Assembly (NCBI GenBank): GCA_020848615.1
Contig: JADLHW010000035.1
Coordinates: forward strand, 1-64,000
DNA length: 64,000 nt
Origin: Thermoleophilia bacterium
GTDB taxonomy: Bacteria; Actinomycetota; Thermoleophilia; Miltoncostaeales; Miltoncostaeaceae
Direction: 5' to 3'
Below the pieces are notes generated by a model. That model was not told the origin of the DNA. It made no database searches and saw nothing but the letters and a program-made list of their open reading frames with translations. Shown here piece by piece: positions 40,241 through 48,695 of the stretch; within the stretch, counting starts at the first letter, position 1; the number at the start of each line of letters is the position of its first letter. Position numbers and translations under genes: made by a program.

Positions 40241-42070
40241 GCCCGACCGGGCCCCGGGGTTCGCCAGGGGATCCGGGGGCGCGACCGGGAGGAGCCCCGA
40301 CACCCACAACCGCTCCAGCGCCGCCACCACGCGGGGGCAGAACTGCGCCTCGGCGCCCCGGCGGCATTCGGACACCGCGGCCTCCACGTCCAGCGGACCG
40401 CGGTACCCGCGCATCGAGGTCATCGCGTCGAACGCGTCGGCGAGCGCGAGGATCCGGGCGCCCACCGACAGGCGCGCGCCGCCGACGCCGTCCGGGTAGC
40501 CGGCGCCGTCCGGCCGCTCGTGGTGGTGGCGCACCCACTCCACCTGCTCCGGGCCCAGGGCCTCGGCCACGATCTCCGCGCCCAGCGCCGCATGCTCCCG
40601 CACCCGGCGGCGTTCCTCGGGGGTGAGCGGGCCGGGCTTGAGCAGCACGCTGTCCGGCACCCCGATCTTCCCGACGTCGTGCACCAGCCCGGCCTGGTGC
40701 AGCAGCAGGGCCTCCTCCCGCGGCCAGCCCAGCGCCAGCCCCAGCTCGTGCGCCAGCGCCGCCACGCGCTCGGAGTGCCGCTGGGTGGACGGGTCGCGCG
40801 CGTCGACCGCCCGGGCCAGCAGGCGGATGCCGCTGAGCGCCCGGCCCCGGGCGATGCGCCGGGCCTGCTCGTGGCCGGACACCACCTCGGTGATCTCCGG
40901 CGTGTATCGCACCGCCCCGTCCCGGTGGGAGTGCTGGGCGGCATACAGCGCGATGTGCGTCTTGCGCTGCAGGTCGCGCGGCCCGTCCGGGGCGTGGCGC
41001 AGGTCGCACACGCCCGCCGACACGGTGAGGTGCCCGGCGCCGGGGAACGGCGCGGCCTGGAGGGCGTCGCGGGCGCGGACGGCGGCGGCGAGGGCCCCCT
41101 CCGAGCCCGACTCCGGCACCACCCAGGCGAACTCGTCCCCGGCGACCCGCGCGACCACCGCCTCCGGCGGCGCGCACCCCCGCAGGCGCTCCCCCACCTG
41201 CCGCAGCACCTCGTCGCCGCCGGCGTGCCCCAGCCGGTCGTTGACGTCCCCGAACCCGTCCACGTCGAACAGCACCAGCGACACCTCGCCGTCGCGGCAC
41301 CGGGCCCGCGCCACCTCCACGGTGAGGCGCTCCTCGAACGCCCGGCGGCTGAGGAGACCCGTGAGCGGGTCGGTGCCCGCCCCGGCCCGCTCCGCGGCGC
41401 GGGCGGCGGCACCGGCCACCGCCATCCCCACCAGCTCCCCCAGCTCCGCCAGGCGGTCCTCGGCGCCCGGCGCGAACGCCGCGTCCTCACGGGTCGACAG
41501 CGCCAGCAGCCCGCCCCACAGCACCCCGCCCCACCGGATGGGCGCGGCGATGCCCGACCGGTACACCGGGTCGACGGTGCGCGCCGAGTCGGGGTCCGTC
41601 GCCCGGAGCTCCCCGTAGTCGTCCACCCGCGCGGGGCGGCCGGTGGCGGCGACCACCGCCATCGTCCGCCGGCCCCTGAGGCTGAAGCACTCCCCCACCT
41701 CGGCGCCCACGCCCCAGGTGCCCACCACCTGCGCCATGCCGTCCCGGAACCTGGCGACCCGGCCGCCGTCCGCGCCGAACGCGGTGGCCACCACCTCCGC
41801 CACCAGCGTCAGCACGGCCGCCGGGTCGCCCTCCGCGGCCACGACCTCCGCGACCCGCCGCAGCAGCCGGTCGCGCTCCGCCTCCCATGTGGGCCACCAC
41901 GCCCGCGGGGCGATGGCGCCCACGGAGATGCCGGCGCCGGCCCCGGCCGCCGCGCGGAACGCGGCGTTGGCGCTCACCACGCGGCCCTCGGCGTCGAGGG
42001 TGATGCGCGGCTCCTCGGCGCGGTGCGCGACCGGCGCCGCCTGGGTCGGGTGAGGCACGTCCTGGGGCAT
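40208..42070 (-). CDS. GAF-GGDEF-HD-GYP cyclic-di-GMP signalling protein
   Basis: A 620-residue protein. A short PAS-like N-terminus (ITLDAEGRVVSANAAFRAAA) is followed by a GAF domain (about 95-255), a GGDEF domain with DPLTGLLSRRAFEERL and the site motif RVAGDEFAW (A in the first position), then an HD-GYP domain with VHDVGKIGVPD and GAGYPDG. It thus has synthase-type and hydrolase-type domains for cyclic di-GMP in one chain. AGDEF sites can be active, and the HD-GYP motifs are complete. The ATG 42070 is chosen for its GGAG site. No membrane segment is seen. Confidence 0.87.
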   Translation of the reverse strand: MPQDVPHPTQAAPVAHRAEEPRITLDAEGRVVSANAAFRAAAGAGAGISVGAIAPRAWWPTWEAERDRLLRRVAEVVAAEGDPAAVLTLVAEVVATAFGADGGRVARFRDGMAQVVGTWGVGAEVGECFSLRGRRTMAVVAATGRPARVDDYGELRATDPDSARTVDPVYRSGIAAPIRWGGVLWGGLLALSTREDAAFAPGAEDRLAELGELVGMAVAGAAARAAERAGAGTDPLTGLLSRRAFEERLTVEVARARCRDGEVSLVLFDVDGFGDVNDRLGHAGGDEVLRQVGERLRGCAPPEAVVARVAGDEFAWVVPESGSEGALAAAVRARDALQAAPFPGAGHLTVSAGVCDLRHAPDGPRDLQRKTHIALYAAQHSHRDGAVRYTPEITEVVSGHEQARRIARGRALSGIRLLARAVDARDPSTQRHSERVAALAHELGLALGWPREEALLLHQAGLVHDVGKIGVPDSVLLKPGPLTPEERRRVREHAALGAEIVAEALGPEQVEWVRHHHERPDGAGYPDGVGGARLSVGARILALADAFDAMTSMRGYRGPLDVEAAVSECRRGAEAQFCPRVVAALERLWVSGLLPVAPPDPLANPGARSGSPDGAAQERR

Positions 42071-42364
42071 CGGTCGTCGGACTCCGAGTATCGCTCCGAA
42101 CGCCGCGATGCACATCCGTTGCGCCTCGGCGGTTCCACGGGCGCGCCTCACGGGTTGGACGCGGCCAAATGCGGGGGTCCGCGGGACGGATTGTCCGGCC
42201 TCACTGCCCCCGGACCCTCCGGGGCAAACCAATTCGATTGCGTATCAGATTGAAGCGACGCTCCGCTAATGTCGGCCGGGATGGCGCCGACCAAGGAGCC
42301 ATCGCGTGTTGGTGGCCGGTATCTGCGGGGGTCCGGCCACCAGCACACGCCCATGGCCCCGGGG
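42071..42364. other. Intergenic region with a strong hairpin
   Basis: No gene is seen. Near 42230-42290 lies an A+T-richer patch that may carry the promoter of the GGDEF/HD-GYP gene, though no clear -35/-10 pair is visible. TGGTGGCCGG (42310-42319) pairs with CCGGCCACCA (42333-42342), with GTGT/ACAC continuing the stem after a bulge. This hairpin lies just behind the GNAT gene and may end its transcript. Confidence 0.45.
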
Positions 42365-42796
42365 TCACTCCGCGAGCGGCCGCTCCATCCAGACGTGCGG
42401 GATGCCCGCGTCGTCGAAGATCCCGCCGAGCGTGCGGTACCCGCCGCGCCGGTAGAAGCCGATCGCCTGGGTCTGCGCCGTGAACCCCAGCCGCCGTGCC
42501 CCGCGCGCCAGCGCCTGCCGCTCGGCCTCCGCGAGCAGCGCCAGCCCGACGCCGGTGCCCCGGGCGGAGCGCCGCACCGCCATGCGCCCCAGCTTCCACA
42601 GGCCGTCGCCGGCCAGCAGGCGGCAGGTGCCCACCAGGTCGCCGCCGGCGAACGCGACCAGGTGCAGCGCGGTTGCGTCGTGCGCGTCGCGCTCCTCGTC
42701 CAGCGGGACGCCCTGCTCCGCGCAGAACACCTCCTCCCGCAGGAGGAGGAGGGGCTCCATCTCGCCCGGCACGGCCTCACGCACCCGCAGGGTCAC
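42365..42796 (-). CDS. GNAT-family N-acetyltransferase
   Basis: A 143-residue enzyme with LGRMAVRRSARGTGVGLALLAEAE, the acetyl-CoA-binding loop (R-x2-G-x-G), and VFCAEQGVPLDEERDAHD near the start, a feature of the ElaA/YjdJ-type group. The GTG start overlaps the Nudix stop by 4 bases, so the two form an operon. The substrate is unknown. Confidence 0.85.
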   Translation of the reverse strand: MTLRVREAVPGEMEPLLLLREEVFCAEQGVPLDEERDAHDATALHLVAFAGGDLVGTCRLLAGDGLWKLGRMAVRRSARGTGVGLALLAEAERQALARGARRLGFTAQTQAIGFYRRGGYRTLGGIFDDAGIPHVWMERPLAE

Positions 42797-43236
42797 GCCG
42801 CCCCGAGATCGCGTGCCACGTCGGCCACCAGCCGGCGCTCGTCGTCGTACGCCAGGTCCCGCACCGCGGCCGCGAGCGGCAGCCAGCGGGCCTCGTGCAC
42901 CTCCACCCGCATGGCCTCGTCGATCGCGTCGATGCCGCCGGCGATGGGCGTCATGAGCCAGTAGTCCACGGTCTTGGAGATGCGGACCCCGTCGCTGGTG
43001 AAGAAGTACCGCAGCGTCGGCAGCTGGCCGCCCGCCTCGCAGATGAGGCCGGTCTCCTCGCGCACCTCGCGCAGGGCGGACTGCAGCGGCGCCTCGCCGT
43101 CCTCCACGGTGCCCTTCGGGAGGGTCCAGTGCCCCTCCGGCCGGCCGGCCGGGCGGATGACCGCCAGGTGGGCGGCGCCCTCGCGAACCGCGACGACGAC
43201 CCCTCCCGCGGAATGGTGGCGCCTCGTGGGCGTCAC
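42793..43236 (-). CDS. Nudix hydrolase
   Basis: The 147-residue protein carries a complete Nudix box, GTVEDGEAPLQSALREVREE followed by TGL (about residues 42-64), with the metal-binding REVREE helix. It opens RRHHSAGGVVVAVREG, as in Ap4A/NUDIX hydrolases of the MutT group, and has WTLPKG before the box. It likely hydrolyses a nucleoside diphosphate derivative such as Ap4A or an oxidised nucleotide. Start GTG 43236. Confidence 0.88.
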   Translation of the reverse strand: MTPTRRHHSAGGVVVAVREGAAHLAVIRPAGRPEGHWTLPKGTVEDGEAPLQSALREVREETGLICEAGGQLPTLRYFFTSDGVRISKTVDYWLMTPIAGGIDAIDEAMRVEVHEARWLPLAAAVRDLAYDDERRLVADVARDLGAA

Positions 43237-43339
43237 CGGCTGCTCTCGCCCGGCGACGGCGCGTCCTCCCGGTGAACGACGACGGCCGCGAGCGTACCTG
43301 ACGCCCGCGGCCGCCGGCCCTGCGCGGAACCCTGCGGGA

Positions 43340-43867
43340 TCAGGCCCGCGGGTCGCGCTCCTCCAGCTCGCGCATCCGCGCCCGGCGGTCCGGCACGCCC
43401 CGGTTCCAAACGCGGAACACGCCCACCATGTCGGCGAGTTCGCCGGACGACCTGCCGACGCTGGTGGTCGCGTTCCCGACCTCCTCGGCGGCGGCGCCGG
43501 TCTCCTCGGCGGACGCGGCGACCTGGGGGATGTCGTCCCGCACGCGGGTGGCCTCCGCCCGGATCAGGGCGAACGCCTGGACGTCGCCGTACCGCTCGAA
43601 CAGGTTCCGGTCGATCACGTCCAGGACGGTCGCCGCCTGGTCCTGCTGGGTGGCCTTCGCCCGCGTCTTCGGGTCTCCCGAGACGCGGAGGCCGATGAAC
43701 GCGACGACGAGCATGGGGACCACGCCTGCCGCGAGGACGGCGAGGATGAGCTTCGGCGCGAGCCTGAGCCGCGAGCGGCACGCTCCGTGTTGGACGCCCG
43801 CACAGGCCCGGACCGCGCCGGCTCCGCCCCGGGCCCATTCCGCGGCGGCCGCCCGCGGGGATAGCAT
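43340..43867 (-). pseudogene. Methyl-accepting chemotaxis protein with a large internal deletion
   Basis: The 175-codon frame joins the two ends of a chemoreceptor. Residues 40-65 form the first membrane helix (LILAVLAAGVVPMLVVAFIG), followed by TVLDVIDRNLFERYGDVQAF, the usual beginning of a periplasmic sensor. The text then jumps to VAASAEETGAAAEEVGNATT and ADMVGVFRV, the extreme C-terminus of a signalling domain. The rest of the sensor, the second membrane helix, HAMP and the signalling tip are missing, while the frame stays open. Internal deletion is the likely cause. The start is uncertain because it overlaps the promoter of the divergent phosphofructokinase. Confidence 0.65.
43862..43867 (+). 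promoter_or_regulatory. -10 element for leaderless phosphofructokinase mRNA
   Basis: TAGCAT ends 7 bases before ATG 43875, so transcription should begin at the start codon. No ribosome site precedes the ATG and no good -35 is visible. Confidence 0.45.
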
Positions 43868-43874
43868 CGCCGCC

Positions 43875-44906
43875 ATGAGAGTCGGACTCCTCACCGGGGG
43901 CGGCGACTGCCCCGGTCTCAACGCGGTGATCCGTGCGGTGGTCCGCACGGGCGCCAGCCGGTACGGACACGAGCACCTCGGCATCCTCCACGGGTGGCGG
44001 GGGATCATCGAGCCGGAGACCCGCCCGCTCGACCGCGCCGCGGTCGGCGGCATCCTCCACCTCGGCGGCACGATCCTGCGGAGCTCGCGCACGAACCCCT
44101 ACAGCCGTGACGGCGGGCCCCGGCTGGTCGTCGAGAACGCGAAGAAGCTCGGCCTGGACGCCCTGGTGGCGATCGGCGGCGAGGACACCCTCGGCGTGGC
44201 GAACCGCCTGCACGCCGACTTCGGATTCCCCGTGGTGGGGGTCCCGAAGACCATCGACAACGACCTGTCCGGCACGGACTACACGTTCGGCTTCTGGACC
44301 GCCGTGCAGATCGCCGTCGAGGCGATCGACCGCCTGCACACCACCGCCGACTCCCACGACCGGGTGATGGTGGTGGAGGTCATGGGCCGCCACGCCGGCT
44401 GGATCGCCCTGGAGTCCGGCCTGGCCGGCGGCGCCGACGCGATCCTCATCCCGGAGGTCCCCACCGCGGTGGAGCGCGTCGCGGAGCTCGTGAACCAGCG
44501 GGAGGCGCAGGGCCGCCACTTCTCGATCGTCGTGATCAGCGAGGGCGTGCAGTTCACCGACGGGTCCGCCGACAGCGGCGAGCTCGACGAGTTCGGGCAC
44601 GTGCAGCTGGCGAACGTGAGCGTGGGCGACTTCCTCGCCCGGCGCATCCGCGAGCTCACCGGCAAGGAGGCCCGCGCGGTCGTCCTGGGCCACACCCAGC
44701 GCGGCGGCACGCCCCTGGCGTTCGACCGGGCGCTGGCGACGCGCTTCGGCGTGCACGCCGCCGACATGGTCGCGGACGGCCTGTTCGGACGCATGGCGGC
44801 GGTGCGCGGCGACCGCGTGATCGACGTGCCGCTTGCCGAGGCCGTCGGCACCCTGAAGACCGTCCCGCCGGAGATGTTCCGGGACGCGGAGCCCTTCCTG
44901 GGCTGA
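43875..44906 (+). CDS. 6-phosphofructokinase, PPi-type active-site signature
   Basis: A 343-residue PfkA-family enzyme with GGGDCPGLNAVIRA, GGEDTLG (101-107), VPKTIDNDLSGTD, VMVVEVMGRHAGWIAL and GHTQRGGTPLAFDR. In ATP-dependent enzymes the positions corresponding to D104 and K125 are usually both glycine (GGDGS, PGTIDND). Aspartate and lysine there mark pyrophosphate-dependent enzymes, such as the one from Amycolatopsis. It would phosphorylate fructose 6-phosphate reversibly with PPi in glycolysis. The phosphate donor is inferred from these two residues only. Confidence 0.87.
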   Translation: MRVGLLTGGGDCPGLNAVIRAVVRTGASRYGHEHLGILHGWRGIIEPETRPLDRAAVGGILHLGGTILRSSRTNPYSRDGGPRLVVENAKKLGLDALVAIGGEDTLGVANRLHADFGFPVVGVPKTIDNDLSGTDYTFGFWTAVQIAVEAIDRLHTTADSHDRVMVVEVMGRHAGWIALESGLAGGADAILIPEVPTAVERVAELVNQREAQGRHFSIVVISEGVQFTDGSADSGELDEFGHVQLANVSVGDFLARRIRELTGKEARAVVLGHTQRGGTPLAFDRALATRFGVHAADMVADGLFGRMAAVRGDRVIDVPLAEAVGTLKTVPPEMFRDAEPFLG

Positions 44907-44922
44907 CCGCCGGGCCGCGCGC

Positions 44923-44940
44923 GGGTCCCGTACGGGACCC
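44923..44940. terminator. Perfect 18-bp palindrome between phosphofructokinase and TopB genes
   Basis: GGGTCCCGTACGGGACCC is its own reverse complement and lies 17 bases after the phosphofructokinase stop. It could end that transcript as a stem with no T-run, or be a protein-binding site for the downstream gene. Confidence 0.4.
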
Positions 44941-45002
44941 GGCGCTCCCCCGGCACACCCCGCCGGACGGACCGCCTGGCGCCGGTGCTACGCTCGCCGC
45001 CG

Positions 45003-47549
45003 ATGTCCAGGATGCTCATCATCTGCGAGAAGCCCTCGGTCGCCCGTGACGTGGCCGCCGCGCTCTTCGGGAAGCCGAAGAAGGCCGGCGATTTCCTCGA
45101 GGGGCCCGACGGCAGCATCGTCGCGTTCGCGGTGGGACACCTGCTGGAGCAGGTCGATCCCGACGAGTACGACCCCAAGTTCAAGAAGTGGAAGTACGAC
45201 GACCTCCCCATCATCCCGGAGGACTTCCGCTACAAGGCCCGCGACACGCGCTCCGGCACGCACCTCAAGGCGCTGCACAAGCTCATGTCACGGAAGGACC
45301 TCGAGATCCTGGTGAACGCCTGCGACGCCGGACGCGAGGGCGAGCTCATCTTCAAGCTCATCCTGCAGACCGCCTCCGCGACCGCGCGCAAGAAGCCGGT
45401 CAAGCGCGCCTGGTTCAGCTCGATGACCGCCAAGGCCATCCGGGACGCCTTCGACAACCTGCGCGACGACGAGCAGCTCAGGCCGCTCGAGGAGGCCGCC
45501 CGCGCCCGCAGCGAGGCGGACTGGCTGGTGGGCATGAACGCCACGCGCGCCGCCACCACCCGGGCGGGCTCGGTGCGCAAGGTCCTCTCCCTGGGCCGCG
45601 TCCAGACCCCCACCCTCGCCCTCATCGTGAACCGCGACCTGGCGATCCAGGCCTTCGTGCCCGAGGACTACTGGGAGGTCGAGGCCGCGTTCGACACGGC
45701 CGACGGCGCCCGGTACACCGGCATGTGGCACGAGGGCTCCAGGACGCGGCTGGGCGACGCCGAGACGGCCGCGTCCATCGCCGCCGCCGTGTCCGGCAGG
45801 CCCGCCGAGGTCCTGTCGGTGGAGACCAAGCCCCAGGTCGAGCAGGCCCCTCTGCTGTACGACCTCACGACCCTGCAGCGCGAGGCGAACCAGCGGTTCG
45901 GGTTCTCGGCGCAGCGCACGCTGTCCACGGCGCAGGCGCTGTACGACCAGCACAAGCTGCTCACCTATCCGCGCACGAACTCCCGGTTCCTGTCGGGCGA
46001 CATGATCGCCCAGCTCAGGCCCACCGCCAGCGCGGTGGGGGCGGCCGCACCGGTGTACGCCGACGGGGCCCGGTACGTCCTCGGGCTCGACAAGCTGCCA
46101 CTCGGCCGAGTCGTCAACGACAAGAAGGTCACCGACCACCACGCGATCATCCCCACCGAGGGCGACCACGACCTGGCGCGCCTCAACGCGGACGAGAAGA
46201 AGATCTACGACATGGTGGCCCGCCGCTTCCTGGCGGTGTTCCACCCCGCCGCGAGGTTCGAGCGCACCGTCATCGAGACGCGCTGCGAGGACCACCTGTT
46301 CCGCAGCCGCGGCCGCGTGATGATCGAGGCCGGCTGGCGCGCCGTGTACGGCGAGGAGGCCGCCCCGCCGCCGAAGGCCGAGGGCGAGAAGGCCCCCGCC
46401 GAGGGCGCGGAGCCCGAGAAGGAGCAGAACCTCCCGCCGCTGGCCGAGGGCCAGGAGGTCACCTGCGCGGCGGCCGAGTCGCTGGCGAAGCGCACCAAGC
46501 CGCCCGCGCGGTACTCGGAGGGCACCCTCCTGCGCGCGATGGAGACCGCCGGCAAGCTGGTGGAGGACGACGAGGCGGCCGAGGCCATGAAGGACGCCGG
46601 CCTGGGGACGCCCGCCACCCGCGCCGCCACCATCGAGCGCCTCATCGACGCCGAGTACGTGGAGCGCGACGGCCGCCAGCTGCGCGCCACCGAGAAGGGC
46701 GTCGGGCTCATCACCATGCTCGGCGACCACGCGCTCACCAAGCCGGAGCTCACGGGCCGCTGGGAGCAGCGCCTGGTCCACATCGAGCGCGGCGCGGAGA
46801 CCCACGACGCGTTCCGCCGGGACGTCGAGGACTTCACCAAGGACGTCGTCGCGTGGTTCGCCGACAAGGAGCGCGAGGACCTCCGCGTGGAGCGCCGCGT
46901 GCTGGCCCCGTGCCCCACGCCGGGCTGCGAGGGGCAGATCGTCGAGTACCCCAAGAGCTACGGCTGCAACAGCTACAAGGGCAAGGACGAGCCCGGCTGC
47001 GGCTACACGCTGTGGAAGACGAACAACGGGAAGACCCTCACCCTCGACGAGGCGATGGAGCACATCCACGCCGGGCGCTCCAGCAAGGACCTGGCCGCCG
47101 ACCGGGAGATCGTCGGCCGGTGCCCCACCCCGGGGTGCGAGGGCGACATCATCGAGCGGCAGCGCAGCTACGGCTGCACCAGCTGGAAGAGCCGCACGGA
47201 ACCGGGCTGCGGGTTCGTGATCTGGAAGAAGGTGCGCGGCAACAAGGGCGAGGTCGACATCGAGACCGCCCGCCAGATGGTCGCCCGGGGCGAGAGCACC
47301 GCCACGGTGGCCGTCGCCAAGGAGCCCATCGGCAAGTGCCCCACCCCGGGCTGCGGGGGCGACATCATCGAGAACTCCCGCGCGTACGGCTGCACCAGCT
47401 GGAAGAGCCGGAAGAACCCGGGCTGCGGCTTCGTGATCTGGAAGCGGGAGAAGGGCCACGAGGTGACCCGCGAGGAGGCCGTCGAGCGCCTCGCCGCCGC
47501 CGCGCAGGAGGCCGGCGGCACCCCCGCGGAGCCAGTTCAGGCGGCATGA
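45003..47549 (+). CDS. topB: DNA topoisomerase III-type type IA topoisomerase with three C-terminal zinc ribbons
   Basis: An 848-residue enzyme. The TOPRIM domain (1-150) has LIICEKPSVARDVA and NACDAGREGELIF with the metal-binding acidic residues. The strand-cutting tyrosine is Y322 in KLLTYPRTNSRFL. A charged alanine- and glutamate-rich insert lies near 455-480. The C-terminus carries three tandem repeats starting near 635, 705 and 778, each with CPTPGCxG and GCGxxxWK pairs of cysteines separated by YGC. Transcription from TACGCT (44989-44994) would be leaderless. It should decatenate or relax single-stranded DNA regions. Confidence 0.93.
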   Translation: MSRMLIICEKPSVARDVAAALFGKPKKAGDFLEGPDGSIVAFAVGHLLEQVDPDEYDPKFKKWKYDDLPIIPEDFRYKARDTRSGTHLKALHKLMSRKDLEILVNACDAGREGELIFKLILQTASATARKKPVKRAWFSSMTAKAIRDAFDNLRDDEQLRPLEEAARARSEADWLVGMNATRAATTRAGSVRKVLSLGRVQTPTLALIVNRDLAIQAFVPEDYWEVEAAFDTADGARYTGMWHEGSRTRLGDAETAASIAAAVSGRPAEVLSVETKPQVEQAPLLYDLTTLQREANQRFGFSAQRTLSTAQALYDQHKLLTYPRTNSRFLSGDMIAQLRPTASAVGAAAPVYADGARYVLGLDKLPLGRVVNDKKVTDHHAIIPTEGDHDLARLNADEKKIYDMVARRFLAVFHPAARFERTVIETRCEDHLFRSRGRVMIEAGWRAVYGEEAAPPPKAEGEKAPAEGAEPEKEQNLPPLAEGQEVTCAAAESLAKRTKPPARYSEGTLLRAMETAGKLVEDDEAAEAMKDAGLGTPATRAATIERLIDAEYVERDGRQLRATEKGVGLITMLGDHALTKPELTGRWEQRLVHIERGAETHDAFRRDVEDFTKDVVAWFADKEREDLRVERRVLAPCPTPGCEGQIVEYPKSYGCNSYKGKDEPGCGYTLWKTNNGKTLTLDEAMEHIHAGRSSKDLAADREIVGRCPTPGCEGDIIERQRSYGCTSWKSRTEPGCGFVIWKKVRGNKGEVDIETARQMVARGESTATVAVAKEPIGKCPTPGCGGDIIENSRAYGCTSWKSRKNPGCGFVIWKREKGHEVTREEAVERLAAAAQEAGGTPAEPVQAA

Positions 47550-47959
47550 CCCCCCGGCGGGTCGCGGAGCACCTCGCCGCCCGCGGCCGGTGGGGCAGTT
47601 CGCGGTCGTCCGGGCCCGGCGGGCAGCGACGCGACCATGCCGAGACGCGGGTGGAGCTCACGCTCACCGAGGAGGATCTGGTCGACCTGCCCGCCCGCAT
47701 CGCGCAGCGCCTCGTCGCCGGCCTGCGCCTGGACGAGCGCCCCCTGCGCCTGCGGTGCGGCACCGAGCGCAGCCGGGAGCAGAACCGGGGGATCGTGGAG
47801 CGACGCCTCCTGTCACGCGTGGAGGCGGCGCTGGCGCCGCCCGCCCCGGCGCGCCGGCCCACCCGCCCCACCCTGGGCTCCAGGCAGCGACGCCTGGCGG
47901 CCAAGCGGCTGCGGTCGGACGTCAAGAGCACCCGCCGTTCCCCGTCCGCCGACGACTGA
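47546..47959 (+). CDS. arfB: ArfB-like ribosome-rescue peptidyl-tRNA hydrolase
   Basis: The 137-residue protein has the release-factor GGQ motif at 25-27 in RSSGPGGQRRDHAETRVEL and a basic C-terminal tail (RQRRLAAKRLRSDVKSTRR) as in ArfB/YaeJ, which enters the empty mRNA channel of stalled ribosomes and frees the peptide. Its ATG overlaps the TopB stop (ATGA), so the rescue factor is translated together with a topoisomerase, an unusual partner. Confidence 0.87.
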   Translation: MTPRRVAEHLAARGRWGSSRSSGPGGQRRDHAETRVELTLTEEDLVDLPARIAQRLVAGLRLDERPLRLRCGTERSREQNRGIVERRLLSRVEAALAPPAPARRPTRPTLGSRQRRLAAKRLRSDVKSTRRSPSADD

Positions 47960-48024
47960 GCGCCCGTAGGATCCGGGACGGCGGGGCCCGGCCCCGCGTG
48001 ATGCCATCCGACCAGGAGGACCCC

Positions 48025-48681
48025 GTGGACGCCCTCGAGGCCATTCGCAAGCGTCGCAGCGTGCGCGCGTACACCGACCGGCCCGTCTCGGACGAGGATC
48101 TCGACGAGCTGCTGCGCCTGGCGCTCCTGGCCCCCACCGGCAGCATGTCGCAGGCATGGAGCCTGCTGGTCGTCCGCGACCCCGCGCGGCGCGAGACGCT
48201 CGCCGACATCGTGATCCGCGGCGGCGGCACGTACTTCACCACGGTCCGTCCCCCGGCGGAGGGCCACACCCCCGAGCAGCATGCCGAGGCGTCGAAGGCG
48301 TACGCCCAGGAGGTGCTGGGCAGCTACCGGCGGGTGCCGGTGTGGGTGATGGGCCTGGTGGTGCCGCGCAACATGTTCCCGCCGCAGGAGCGGGACAAGG
48401 AGGCACTCTCCGACGAGATGTCCGTGGCGTTCGCGATGGAGAACCTGTTCGTCGCGGCGCGCGCGAAGGGCCTGGGCACGGTGCCCACCGTGTTCCACTG
48501 GTTCTGCGAGGACGAGCTGCGGGCCGCCTTCGGCCTGCCGGACGAGGTGCGGGTGCCGGTCGTGACGCCCCTCGGGTACCCCACCGAGTTCCCGGTGGGC
48601 CTGCCGCCGCGCCTGAAGGCCATCAAGCGCCCCTGGCGGACGCTGGTGCACGACGACGCCTGGGGGAACCCCCGGGCGTAG
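48025..48681 (+). CDS. Nitroreductase-family flavoprotein
   Basis: The 218-residue protein starts DALEAIRKRRSVRAYTDRPV, the FMN-binding arginines of the family, followed by LLRLALLAPTGSMSQAWSLL and AFAMENLFVAARAKGLGTVP. GTG 48025 follows AGGAGG at 5 bases, better than ATG 48001. It should reduce nitroaromatics, quinones or similar compounds with NAD(P)H. It is convergent with the next gene, 14 bases apart. Confidence 0.87.
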   Translation: MDALEAIRKRRSVRAYTDRPVSDEDLDELLRLALLAPTGSMSQAWSLLVVRDPARRETLADIVIRGGGTYFTTVRPPAEGHTPEQHAEASKAYAQEVLGSYRRVPVWVMGLVVPRNMFPPQERDKEALSDEMSVAFAMENLFVAARAKGLGTVPTVFHWFCEDELRAAFGLPDEVRVPVVTPLGYPTEFPVGLPPRLKAIKRPWRTLVHDDAWGNPRA

Positions 48682-48695
48682 TCCGCCGTCGCCGG

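Noticed and set aside
42306-42348. Rho-independent terminator proven by hairpin
   Set aside because: The stem is strong, but no T-run follows on either strand, so it is kept only as a note in the intergenic entry.
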